NCBI GenBank assembly: GCA_020853235.1
Contig: JADYZG010000033.1
Coordinates: 1 to 48,720, forward strand
Length of the DNA: 48,720 nucleotides
Reading direction: 5' to 3'
Source of the DNA: a bacterium
Lineage (GTDB): Bacteria > Patescibacteriota > Dojkabacteria > GCA-002793355
In this document: piece after piece, positions 16,796 to 24,282 of the stretch
Position numbering within the stretch: the stretch's first letter is position 1
Layout of the letters: every line of letters starts with the position of its first letter
Made by a program: the position numbers and the translations under genes
The notes under the pieces: generated by a model
Database searches by the model: none
Told to the model about the DNA's origin: nothing
The model's input: the letters and a program-made list of their open reading frames with translations, nothing else

Positions 16796-17004
16796 CGATA
16801 CCTATAAACTATTTTACCTTGGCCTGGATCATACTCCGAGACCTCTATTTTGACCTTATCATTATCTGTGATAACAATATGATTCATTCTTATCTTTCCG
16901 GAAACATAACAGACGAACTGTCGGGTCTTTCCGTTATGCTCAACTTCAACTTTGTATTTTCCATCGGGCAGAGAGGATAGTACTTTTCCGTCGAGCGATA
17001 TCAT
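16792..17004 (-). CDS. infA: translation initiation factor IF-1
   Basis: OB-fold factor that occupies the ribosomal A site during initiation. It has the G-K-V beta-strand start, the [20 protein letters not shown] core and the terminal GKIVYRYR. The frame extends to a TTG at 17043, but ATG 17004 gives 70 aa, the family length, and the longer version would span a perfect extended -10 element. With this start the mRNA has a leader of only about 4 nt. First gene of the alpha operon. Confidence 0.95.
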   Translation of the reverse strand: MISLDGKVLSSLPDGKYKVEVEHNGKTRQFVCYVSGKIRMNHIVITDNDKVKIEVSEYDPGQGKIVYRYR

Positions 17005-17014
17005 AAGACGCTTA

Positions 17015-17023
17015 ATTATATCA
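17015..17023 (-). promoter_or_regulatory. extended -10 promoter of the alpha operon
   Basis: Minus strand TGATATAAT, a perfect extended -10. It ends 10 nt before the infA ATG and probably drives infA through rpsI. Confidence 0.65.
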
Positions 17024-17106
17024 GAGCTTCTCTGACTTATCAACTAATCTACTCCATAGCGTCGAAATGCCATGAATAGTTATATTGTCCCGTTTTTACA
17101 GGAAAT

Positions 17107-17751
17107 CTAACTTGACCGCATTCTACCCGTATACAAACGCTTTGTCAACACAGGAGCACCCAATTTTAGGACTCCAGCAATACTTTGCCCCACCCGAAGT
17201 TCCGTTTTACCACTCCATTGTAAGTGTGGAAAAATAGAAATTACTGCTTTACGATGAAATTCTTTTAATAATTCAGTTAACTTCTGTGACAAATCGTCAA
17301 AGATTTTTTCTGAAATTGTAATAAAATTACCCTTGACTAACTGTATTTGCAATTTTTTTTCTTTAATCATTTCTTGATATTCAGTCAAACCGGCTATCAA
17401 TATGGGCATATCACCACGTGTAACCTTTGAAATCACACCAACCTTGAAATAGCCCACTTCTGTATCAAATCTAATAACTATTGGCAGCACCGGTCTTTCT
17501 TTCAACTCCTTTAACTTCCACATAAATAATGCACCTAAATTTCCGCTTGCATTCGGTGATGCTAAAACATAATGAAGTGCATCCATGACAAGTTCTTGCT
17601 CCTCATATTTTGCAATCTTCATGTAGAGTGATTTGTGTCGTGGATCGCCTAGTTTTTCAGTAAGCACCATCGCGAGTTCTTGAAAGGGATATCGTATATG
17701 ATTACGACGCGCGTTAATTTCCTGAACAATCTGCTCGAGATTTATTACCAT
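17107..17751 (-). CDS. hypothetical protein, 214 aa
   Basis: A soluble basic protein with no recognised family. Residues 1-75 are helical; residues 90-150 look like alternating strands (PVLPIVIRFDTEVGYFKVGV); the C-terminus ends in a basic stretch. The ATG is preceded at exactly 5 nt by TATAAT on the same strand and no Shine-Dalgarno sequence is present, so this is one of the clearest leaderless candidates. It sits between tRNA-Glu and the alpha operon on the same strand. Confidence 0.8.
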   Translation of the reverse strand: MVINLEQIVQEINARRNHIRYPFQELAMVLTEKLGDPRHKSLYMKIAKYEEQELVMDALHYVLASPNASGNLGALFMWKLKELKERPVLPIVIRFDTEVGYFKVGVISKVTRGDMPILIAGLTEYQEMIKEKKLQIQLVKGNFITISEKIFDDLSQKLTELLKEFHRKAVISIFPHLQWSGKTELRVGQSIAGVLKLGAPVLTKRLYTGRMRSS

Positions 17752-17756
17752 ACGTG

Positions 17757-17762
17757 ATTATA
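17757..17762 (-). promoter_or_regulatory. -10 box for leaderless 214-aa gene
   Basis: Minus strand perfect TATAAT, 5 nt from ATG 17751. Confidence 0.65.
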
Positions 17763-17785
17763 CTGGAGAATCATATTGCTGTAAT

Positions 17786-17980
17786 TGCCGCTACGGGGAG
17801 TCGGTCACCTCATAACTCTCATTTTTCGCTACGCGTATCGAAGCGTTATTTCCTCGACCCCTCCCACTTCGTCGAATGTAGGTTACTACATTCTCCTTGG
17901 GGTTTCTCCTCCCCACATTCAAGAGGAATGGGCCTACAGTCAACTAGACTGCACGCCCATTCTGCCGCTACGGGGAGTCG
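17786..17980. repeat. 18-bp direct duplication of the tRNA-Glu 3' end flanking a hairpin-rich island
   Basis: The 18 bases at 17963-17980 (3' end of tRNA-Glu, acceptor and part of the T-arm) recur exactly at 17786-17803, 177 bp away in the same orientation. The sequence between them is unlike its surroundings: more GC-rich and made of successive palindromes. These are 17829-17847 (CGCT..AGCG), 17874-17893 (8-bp perfect stem, GTTA loop), 17899-17914 (GGGG/CCCC) and 17926-17962 (8-bp plus 5-bp stem, ending at the base next to the tRNA). A tRNA 3'-end duplication is the usual footprint of site-specific integration. No integrase is nearby, so this could be an att remnant, a small non-autonomous element or a dispersed intergenic repeat. 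Confidence 0.65.
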
Positions 17981-18034
17981 AACCCCGCCTCCTAGGATGA
18001 GAACCTAGTGTCCTAGCCGATAGACGATAGCGGC
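17963..18034 (-). tRNA. trnE: tRNA-Glu (anticodon CTC)
   Basis: The minus strand folds as a cloverleaf with acceptor GCCGCTA/TAGCGGC, the GTCTATCGGCTAGGAC D-arm typical of tRNA-Glu, anticodon stem CTAGG/CCTAG with loop TTCTCAT, and T-arm CGGGG/CCCCG. Anticodon CTC reads GAG. The discriminator is A; no CCA is encoded. The last 18 nt are duplicated 177 bp downstream. Confidence 0.93.
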
Positions 18035-18043
18035 GAATAGTGA

Positions 18044-18052
18044 ATTATAGCA
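18044..18052 (-). promoter_or_regulatory. extended -10 promoter of tRNA-Glu
   Basis: Minus strand TGCTATAAT ends 9 nt before the tRNA 5' end. Confidence 0.7.
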
Positions 18053-18094
18053 AATAATATTCTTGTCCTACAGAAAGGCGATTGATTGAGGTGC

Positions 18095-18122
18095 TTGACA
18101 GCTCATTTTTCTCTGCTACACT
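18095..18122 (+). promoter_or_regulatory. sigma70 promoter of greA
   Basis: TTGACA (18095-18100, perfect -35), 16-nt spacer, TACACT (18117-18122). This gives a leader of about 83 nt to the greA ATG. Unlike most promoters here it relies on a consensus -35. Confidence 0.6.
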
Positions 18123-18211
18123 CTGAATTGTACGTAACCATTGATTATAATTGCGTATTGAAGAAAATTAAAAATATACTCACCCCAAATTAACTTATTA
18201 AACCGAACGAC

Positions 18212-18673
18212 ATGTCCGCTATTTTCTTAACCAAAGACGGATTCAAATCTTTAGAAAGTGAATTAAAAGAACTACAAAAAACTACGCTTCCTGCCATTAA
18301 AGTTCGTATGGCAAATGCACGAGAAGATGGCGATTTAAGCGAAAATAATGCCTGGATTACCGCAAAAGAAGAAATGGAAATTGCACGTATGCGTGTTTCT
18401 GAGATTAAAGCAATGTTAAAAACAGCACAATTAGTTGAAGAAACAGGTAAAAAGGCAAACACAGTTCAGCTTGGAGATGAAGTAACAATCAAGATTAACG
18501 GTAACACTGTAAAAACAAAAATTGTCCCAACCATGGAAGCTGATCCAACCGCAGGAAAACTTTCGAGTGATTCACCAATCGGTAGGGCTGTTCTTGGTAA
18601 GAAAGTTGGAGATACCGTAGAAGTTGTAACACCAGCGGGAACCCAAACTGCAGAAATCATTAGGAAGAGTTAG
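18212..18673 (+). CDS. greA: transcription elongation factor GreA
   Basis: Rescues backtracked RNA polymerase by stimulating cleavage of the nascent RNA. It is 153 aa, typical length. The N-terminal coiled coil (residues 10-75) carries the tip motif AREDGDLSENNAW with the acidic residues that reach the polymerase secondary channel. The C-terminal FKBP-like domain has SPIGRAVLGKKVGDTVEV. Its stop overlaps the stop of the convergent membrane gene. Confidence 0.96.
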   Translation: MSAIFLTKDGFKSLESELKELQKTTLPAIKVRMANAREDGDLSENNAWITAKEEMEIARMRVSEIKAMLKTAQLVEETGKKANTVQLGDEVTIKINGNTVKTKIVPTMEADPTAGKLSSDSPIGRAVLGKKVGDTVEVVTPAGTQTAEIIRKS

Positions 18674-19353
18674 AAAAAAAGTACTAAAATTCCGGCACTT
18701 AAAACCATCAAACTCCAGACCTTTGCTGGGGATATATTCCACGATAACACCTTTTCCGCGTACGTAGTCGATACCATCCAATACACAACATATCCTGCAA
18801 GGGTACTATACAAAAGCACAATGATCACAGTCCAAATACCCCAAAACGGAAGAGTTATCCACTTAATTGTTATAAGTAACGCATATACGCAACATGCCCA
18901 CAAACTGTATTTTTGTCTTGCAATACACCGAGCACCTAAAAAGAAAAATACTGGCAAGACTGCAATTATGATTCTCAGTGTCGATAAGTCCATGTCGCCA
19001 TCAATTCCCCAGTACCAAATACTCGTAAGAACACCTATGCCAGCGCACGACATTGCCAAAGCAAATAATTCCTGAAGTATGTCCTCCACATAATAATCTA
19101 ACCGTTTTAACAAGTACGTCATGCAAGTTGCAATTCCAACAAATAAAAGCATGGAGACGATCGAAACTGGGTGCATATCTTGTCTTGTTACCCATTCTAC
19201 GCCGACTGCAAGTGTTCCCAAGATCATCAGGGCAACTACAAACTCTCGTTTAATTCGTGCCAAAGGCATAGACAAGATTGGCAACATACCAAACCAAAGT
19301 AAAAAGATCCAAATAACCGTCGATCCGTATAATGCAACTAACCCGTATGTCAT
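18670..19353 (-). CDS. multi-pass membrane protein, 227 aa
   Basis: Seven to eight predicted membrane helices, rich in Trp and aromatic residues, with only short polar loops. I do not recognise the family. The ATG overlaps the TGA of the upstream CAP-domain gene (ATGA), so the two are translationally coupled and may work together at the membrane. The 3' end overlaps the greA stop on the other strand. Confidence 0.75.
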   Translation of the reverse strand: MTYGLVALYGSTVIWIFLLWFGMLPILSMPLARIKREFVVALMILGTLAVGVEWVTRQDMHPVSIVSMLLFVGIATCMTYLLKRLDYYVEDILQELFALAMSCAGIGVLTSIWYWGIDGDMDLSTLRIIIAVLPVFFFLGARCIARQKYSLWACCVYALLITIKWITLPFWGIWTVIIVLLYSTLAGYVVYWMVSTTYAEKVLSWNISPAKVWSLMVLSAGILVLFF

Positions 19354-20636
19354 ACACGAATATATCCGAAGTTAAATGCAATCAATAAAATCCCTAAGAA
19401 AAACATGAAGGACAACAGTTCATATCGATGCAGTAGTAATTGCTTCTTGTATGCTAACTGTCCTGCATACAGTAACAAAAGCACGAAGGTTAATCCAAAT
19501 AGACCAAAAATCCATTCTCTAATTTGCAACGAAGGTAATCGATATGTATTCTCAGTTGTTCCAGCAATAGTTGTACTCTCAGTCGTTCTTCCAAGTTCTG
19601 AAAGCGTACTCATAAATGCAGTAGACGTTCCATCTGCAAATGTTAAAGAGAGAATTACGGTGGCATTTTCACGAGGTAAACTTGAGAGTGGAATAGAAAT
19701 ATCCCGAACGTTCCTATTTTGCATATATTTTGTCGTTCCAACCGTTGCGGTAAACGTTGTATTTTCTCTTTGACAATCGTAATGCAATTCAATCGCCAGA
19801 GCTGTTTTCTTACTCTGAATGCAAGTTTTTGAAATACCTACTGCACCAGTATCTTTGTTTACAACTGTAACAACAACCGAATCTGTCAAGTATATTTCAT
19901 CGTTCGATGCGACCTTAGCAGTTATCATTTGGTCACCTTCTGCAGCTGTAAGTGGTGATTCCAAGCTAAATTTCGAATCCTCTGATTGTGCGCTCCCTAA
20001 TAATGCATTATTTAAGTAGAGCGTTACCATCGGATCAGTTAAACCTTTTGTTTCGCCACGGATATTAGTGATGCCATCCTCAAGTATATCCCCATCTTTT
20101 GGATAATCAATTTTTAGCGTTGGCGTTATTGGCCGGGTCTCTGGCGGCCTGTATGTTGGACTTCCGAACATCTGTACTACTAAGAATACTTCTGACCCAA
20201 GCAGTCTCCCTTTTACTGTTGCAATCCCAACTTCTTGAAACTGCCCATCGAGTATGTTCGCACGATGTGTTGGACTTGCCATCCATGCATCATGAACCGA
20301 CTGCGAATCGCTAAAACCTTTTGCAAGATTCTCACCTGCATAGGCATAGGTATACCCCGACTCTAAAATGAATTGCCAAGGACTTTCCTTGTTTGGGCCA
20401 TAATGCGCCCAATACTGCTCTTTAAACATATTCTCGGCTTTTAAAAAGGCGGCGCGTTCCAATTTCTTATTGTATTTTAACGGAGGGAGCTCTTTTTCTT
20501 GTCGATCCTTATTTGCCAATTCAACAAGTGCAATTGACGATATCTCAGACGCAAGTAGGTCTGTAAACCCAAAACGGGATACAAAAACAATCGATAAAAG
20601 TAAGACGGAAAGGAGCCTGAGCGTGTTTCTGAGCAT
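19350..20636 (-). CDS. membrane-anchored CAP (SCP/PR-1) domain protein
   Basis: A 428-aa envelope protein. After an N-terminal hydrophobic segment (residues 5-25), a bacterial CAP domain spans roughly 33-160 with the expected motifs: R-x-x-x-x-L-P-P-L-x-Y, H-Y-G-P near residue 88, Y-A-Y-A-G-E-N-L-A, and a W-M-A-S-P-T-H-R-A-N-I-L segment. An Ig-like beta domain follows (about 170-265), then a Cys-containing beta region. Two hydrophobic helices lie at the C-terminus (about 370-390 and 405-425). The CAP fold acts on or binds cell-wall or lipid partners in other bacteria; activity here is unknown. TATACT lies exactly 5 nt before the ATG, suggesting a leaderless mRNA. Confidence 0.9.
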   Translation of the reverse strand: MLRNTLRLLSVLLLSIVFVSRFGFTDLLASEISSIALVELANKDRQEKELPPLKYNKKLERAAFLKAENMFKEQYWAHYGPNKESPWQFILESGYTYAYAGENLAKGFSDSQSVHDAWMASPTHRANILDGQFQEVGIATVKGRLLGSEVFLVVQMFGSPTYRPPETRPITPTLKIDYPKDGDILEDGITNIRGETKGLTDPMVTLYLNNALLGSAQSEDSKFSLESPLTAAEGDQMITAKVASNDEIYLTDSVVVTVVNKDTGAVGISKTCIQSKKTALAIELHYDCQRENTTFTATVGTTKYMQNRNVRDISIPLSSLPRENATVILSLTFADGTSTAFMSTLSELGRTTESTTIAGTTENTYRLPSLQIREWIFGLFGLTFVLLLLYAGQLAYKKQLLLHRYELLSFMFFLGILLIAFNFGYIRV

Positions 20637-20641
20637 GGGAC

Positions 20642-20647
20642 AGTATA
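20642..20647 (-). promoter_or_regulatory. -10 box for leaderless CAP gene
   Basis: Minus strand TATACT, 5 nt before ATG 20636. Confidence 0.55.
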
Positions 20648-20665
20648 GCCTATTTATAAGTTGTT

Positions 20666-21247
20666 TTATACTCTGTTATCTGAAACTTCTCTTCGTTTAA
20701 GAATAAGCATAACGCAAAAACTAAATCCAGCTAGTAAGCTGTAACTTGGGTACAACAGTGTCACGAATGTCATACTACTCATTGCAAAGATAGTCAGTAT
20801 CTGTCTTATACAACTTATTACGTACATTGATAACGTTTCCTGCCATGGATTGTTCCAAGATTTCCTAACCGTTGGAAATAGCGAGAATAAATCTATAAGG
20901 ACAACGAAAACAATAGATAATATTGGCTGTTTGATTATTAACCAGAAAATGGTTGCCACAAGTGCAAGAATAAATGAGATTCTATCCGATTTAGTAATAT
21001 TTTTAGTCCCATTCTTATATCCAAGGAAAACAAGGGCAAAGCAAATGATTGCCATGACGAGGTTTACATACGAGCCTTCCCCACCATTTCCCGCAAGTTG
21101 CACACCAAACGCGATAAGGGAAGACAACCCCCAAGTAAACCAGCTAAAGATATGCGGCTTTGTCCTACCTGTTACTGTGTCTTTAAAGTAAGGAATATAC
21201 CCAATAATAGCAATTGTGATAGATGCGATTGCAAGATACGATTTCAT
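20666..21247 (-). CDS. PQ-loop (SWEET-like) membrane protein
   Basis: A 193-aa protein with six to seven predicted helices in two halves. The first half has GYIPYFKDTVTGRTKPH followed by F-S-W-F-T-W, the PQ-loop arrangement (Y-I-P in place of P-Q, then a cytoplasmic turn and Trp-rich helix). The second half has a weaker copy with L-F-P-T-V-R-K-S-W. Relatives transport sugars or amino acids or act in membrane-lipid handling; the substrate is unknown. The TGATATAAT element lies 7 nt before the ATG. Confidence 0.75.
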   Translation of the reverse strand: MKSYLAIASITIAIIGYIPYFKDTVTGRTKPHIFSWFTWGLSSLIAFGVQLAGNGGEGSYVNLVMAIICFALVFLGYKNGTKNITKSDRISFILALVATIFWLIIKQPILSIVFVVLIDLFSLFPTVRKSWNNPWQETLSMYVISCIRQILTIFAMSSMTFVTLLYPSYSLLAGFSFCVMLILKRREVSDNRV

Positions 21248-21254
21248 TGCCAGA

Positions 21255-21263
21255 ATTATATCA
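21255..21263 (-). promoter_or_regulatory. extended -10 for PQ-loop gene
   Basis: Minus strand TGATATAAT, 7 nt before ATG 21247; essentially leaderless. Confidence 0.65.
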
Positions 21264-21283
21264 ATCTTTGAGAAAGTGAAAAG

Positions 21284-21322
21284 TCATAAAAAAAAGGGAG
21301 CGAGCAAAGCCCACTCCCTTTT
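21284..21322 (-). terminator. rho-independent terminator of HU gene
   Basis: AAAAGGGAG (21292-21300) pairs with CTCCCTTTT (21314-21322) in a 9-bp stem that can extend inward with wobble pairs. On the minus strand it is followed by a run of eight T. It is separated from the HU stop by about 128 nt holding another hairpin (TAGTGA/TCACTA). Confidence 0.88.
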
Positions 21323-21449
21323 ACTATATATCGCGATTTTGCTTTCGCATTAGTGATTTCGTCACTAGCATTATTTACATAACGCGAATCGCTCTATATT
21401 CCTTTTCTAAACGTCTACGCGCTCAGAAATAAAGTAGTACCGATACGGA

Positions 21450-21722
21450 CTACCTTACTGCTTCACGAAGCTGTTTACCAGCTTTGAATCGTGGAACGTT
21501 TCGTGCAGGAACGTTGACAACCTTGTCGGTCTTTGGAACGACTTGCTTTCGTGCCTTAAGATGTCCGACAGAGAATTTACCGAAGCCTGTGATGGTTACT
21601 GCATCACCCTTTTTCAAGGATGCGGTGACGACATCAACAAATCCTTCGACTGCTGCCTTTGCCTGCTTTTTTGACATACCTGTCTTATCGGCAAGCATGC
21701 TGAAAAGTTGTGCTTTGGTCAT
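21450..21722 (-). CDS. hup: HU-family DNA-binding protein
   Basis: Nucleoid protein that bends DNA as a dimer, 90 aa, the family length. Helical N-terminus MTKAQLFSMLADKTGMSKKQA, then GDAVTITGFGKFSV and the DNA-binding arm with N-V-P-A-R-N-V-P at its end (the usual form is R-N-P-x-T). The ORF opens at 21782, but ATG 21722 matches family starts and has AGGAGG 9 nt upstream, one of the few strong ribosome binding sites here. Confidence 0.95.
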   Translation of the reverse strand: MTKAQLFSMLADKTGMSKKQAKAAVEGFVDVVTASLKKGDAVTITGFGKFSVGHLKARKQVVPKTDKVVNVPARNVPRFKAGKQLREAVR

Positions 21723-21753
21723 GTTACATGTCCTCCTAATATTTGTTTTTTCA

Positions 21754-21782
21754 GTTATAGTGCAGTTTCGGCACTTTGTCAA
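21754..21782 (-). promoter_or_regulatory. sigma70 promoter of HU gene
   Basis: Minus strand TTGACA (21777-21782), exact 17-nt spacer, TATAAC (21754-21759). Near-consensus, leader about 25 nt with a strong Shine-Dalgarno. Confidence 0.8.
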
Positions 21783-21788
21783 GCATTA

Positions 21789-23306
21789 CTATTGGGAATT
21801 GCCCGAAGTTGCGTGTGCGCGGAGTTCGCGAACCACAACGACATTAACCATGCCAGGGAAAACGCCCGTTTCATCGATCTTTTTCGCAATATTCTGCGCA
21901 AGAACTACAGCTGCTTCGTCACTAATTTGGCTTGGTTTAACCATAACTCGAAGCTCTCGACCTGCTCTAACGGCAAATACTTCTTCTGCTGCATCGCCTG
22001 CTACTTCATATGCGGTTTTTTCAAGATTTTCAATTCGTTCGACGTAATCTTCAACGTTTTCTTTTCGTGCACCAGAGCGAGCACCCGAGGCTGCATCTGC
22101 AATTTTCATAATAACCGCTTCAACACTCTTTGCTTCTATATCCTCGTGGTGAGCTTCGATGGCGTTCACGGTAACTGGATCAAGACCATACTTACGTGCG
22201 ACATCTCCGCTAATATGATGATGAGGTTTCTTAACTTTTGTTGTTAACACTTTCCCAATATCGTGAAGAAGTGCGGCACGAAGAACAACATTGGTATCTG
22301 CTTTAAGTTCACGAGCGATATACTCTGCCATTTCCATAACTTCAAGCGTATGCTCAACCATATTTTGCCCCTTACTTCGTCGATATTTTAATCGACCAAT
22401 AATTTGGAGTAATTCCACTGGTGCATCGAACCAATTTGCTCTTTCAGTCATCATTTTACCTGTCTTCTCGAGTTCAACAAGAACCTCTTTTTTAGCCTTA
22501 TTATATTGCTCCTCGATAGTTGCTGGATGGATTCGACCGTCTTTAATCAATCGTTCAAGGACCATACGTGCAATTTCACGTCGAACACCATCGTATGATG
22601 AAAGTCCAATCGCTGTTGGTGATTCGTCAATAATAACGTCTACACCGGTGATTTTTTCGAAAGCACGAATGTTTCGACCTTCTTTTCCAATAATTTTCCC
22701 TTTTATTTCTTCATTACCAATTTCTACAATAGAAACAGTTACTTCGTCCACATACTCTGTCGCAACACTTTGCATTGCATCAACAATAAGTTCTCGAGCC
22801 TTTTCTTCTGCAGTAAGTTTAATCTCTTTTTCAATATCTGAAATTTTCTTTGCTTTGTAGGAAACGAGGCTTGCTTCGAACTCCTTCATGTAAACAGTTT
22901 GTGCCTCTTCTTTACTCATACCTGCCACTTTCTCAAGCTTTACCAAAAGGTTCTTGCGAGTTTCAGCTACTTCCTCTTCTTTTTTTACAAAATTGACTTC
23001 TTGATCTGCAACATGCTTTCGTTGTTCATCTAAAAGTTTTTCTTTATTTTCTAAAGCTTTCTGTTGAACACTAAATTGGCTCTTCAATCTGTCGTAGAAC
23101 TGCTTTGCCTGAGTACGAAGTTGCTGTGCTTCTTCGTCTGCCTCTTTATATTTATTTTGAAGTAACTGTTTTGCTACTTCTTTAACTTTATCTTGCGATT
23201 GCGATTTGAATGCTGCTACTTCCTTATCAAGTTTTTGTTTGAAAAAAAATGTACCTGCAACACCACCTACTGTCGTCAAGACGAATAATATTACTAATCC
23301 TGTCAT
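21789..23306 (-). CDS. rny: ribonuclease Y
   Basis: Membrane-anchored endoribonuclease that starts mRNA turnover. It is 505 aa. Domains in order: N-terminal membrane helix (residues 1-22), long charged coiled coil (25-190), KH domain with GKIIGKEGRNIRAFE (about 205-220), and an HD domain with H-T-L-E-V and LLHDIGKV (about 320-350) holding the metal-binding His-Asp pair. Full length. Lies between map and the HU gene; about 210 bp separate it from map, where I see no gene other than chance short frames. Confidence 0.96.
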   Translation of the reverse strand: MTGLVILFVLTTVGGVAGTFFFKQKLDKEVAAFKSQSQDKVKEVAKQLLQNKYKEADEEAQQLRTQAKQFYDRLKSQFSVQQKALENKEKLLDEQRKHVADQEVNFVKKEEEVAETRKNLLVKLEKVAGMSKEEAQTVYMKEFEASLVSYKAKKISDIEKEIKLTAEEKARELIVDAMQSVATEYVDEVTVSIVEIGNEEIKGKIIGKEGRNIRAFEKITGVDVIIDESPTAIGLSSYDGVRREIARMVLERLIKDGRIHPATIEEQYNKAKKEVLVELEKTGKMMTERANWFDAPVELLQIIGRLKYRRSKGQNMVEHTLEVMEMAEYIARELKADTNVVLRAALLHDIGKVLTTKVKKPHHHISGDVARKYGLDPVTVNAIEAHHEDIEAKSVEAVIMKIADAASGARSGARKENVEDYVERIENLEKTAYEVAGDAAEEVFAVRAGRELRVMVKPSQISDEAAVVLAQNIAKKIDETGVFPGMVNVVVVRELRAHATSGNSQ

Positions 23307-23516
23307 GCTTTATTAAGCAAAATTTAACTGCGGAATTACAGAAAATGTTTCTACAGACGTAACCAACAACCATGTTGCGTCTTGTTATTCTTCATTATTT
23401 CCATCTTTAATAGCCCATGTGCCGGCGGTATCTACGATCTTGCCGAAACAATCATACGTAAAGCTTATGCTTTAAGAATCTATAACAATCTAGTAATCCC
23501 TTATACGAATTGTACG

Positions 23517-24269
23517 TTACTCTAGCGTTCCAGTCAATAAAACACCACCTTGTTGACCGACATACAGTGAGTTTTCGTAAATAGCACAAACTTCGCCTGT
23601 CGCGGAGTGTGTTTGCCAACCATCTTTTGCATTCGTAATCGCTGGATTTGGGTGCTTAATAGCAATAATTTCAACAGCGAGTGTTTGAAATTCTTTTAAT
23701 ATCGGACCAGTATTTTTCTTCCCATATCCTGGAATATCAGGAGACATATGCAATCGTTCTCCTACTCCGTGACCTACCATCTCTCTAACGACACCATAAC
23801 TATTCTGAACTTCAACAATTTCTTGTGATGCGGCTGCCATATCACCTACCTTATTACCAACCTTTGCCTGAGCAACAGATGCAAAGTGAGCCTTTTTAAC
23901 AGTATTGATGAATTTCTGATATCCATGTATATCTTTTCCGACGACAACAGTTCTCGTCATATCTGAGTACCATCCTTTGTGAATTAATCCCATATCAACA
24001 GAAACAAGATCCCCTTCGACTAATTTCTTAGCTGAAGGGAAACCATGTACTACCATATCGTTAATGCCAATACAGAGATGGTATGGATATCCTTCAAACC
24101 CTTTAAACGCCGATTGAACTCCATATTTTTTAAGCTCCCCCTCGAAAATTTTCTCAAGGTCAAATCCAGAGGTACCGACGTGAATATGCGACAGTACGGT
24201 TTTCATAATCTCGGTGAGCATCCGCCCACCTTCTTTCATAATCTTGATTTTTTCTGGAAGATTTTGCAT
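23517..24269 (-). CDS. map: methionine aminopeptidase type I
   Basis: Removes the initiator Met from new proteins. It is 250 aa. The metal ligands are present: D in SVDMGLIHKGWYSDMTRT (two Asp), H in VGHGVGERLHMSPDIP, E in the AVEIIAI segment and E in CAIYENSLYV. The His of VVHGFPS matches the usual C-H-G-I-P. It follows secY by 13 nt, the usual secY-map neighbourhood, but adk is missing between them. Confidence 0.96.
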   Translation of the reverse strand: MQNLPEKIKIMKEGGRMLTEIMKTVLSHIHVGTSGFDLEKIFEGELKKYGVQSAFKGFEGYPYHLCIGINDMVVHGFPSAKKLVEGDLVSVDMGLIHKGWYSDMTRTVVVGKDIHGYQKFINTVKKAHFASVAQAKVGNKVGDMAAASQEIVEVQNSYGVVREMVGHGVGERLHMSPDIPGYGKKNTGPILKEFQTLAVEIIAIKHPNPAITNAKDGWQTHSATGEVCAIYENSLYVGQQGGVLLTGTLE

Positions 24270-24282
24270 CCTTCGTTTTTGC

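Noticed and set aside
19350-19365. TATATT 5 nt before ATG 19353 as a leaderless promoter
   Set aside because: It lies within the last codons of the CAP gene and the ATGA overlap already explains expression; may be coincidental.
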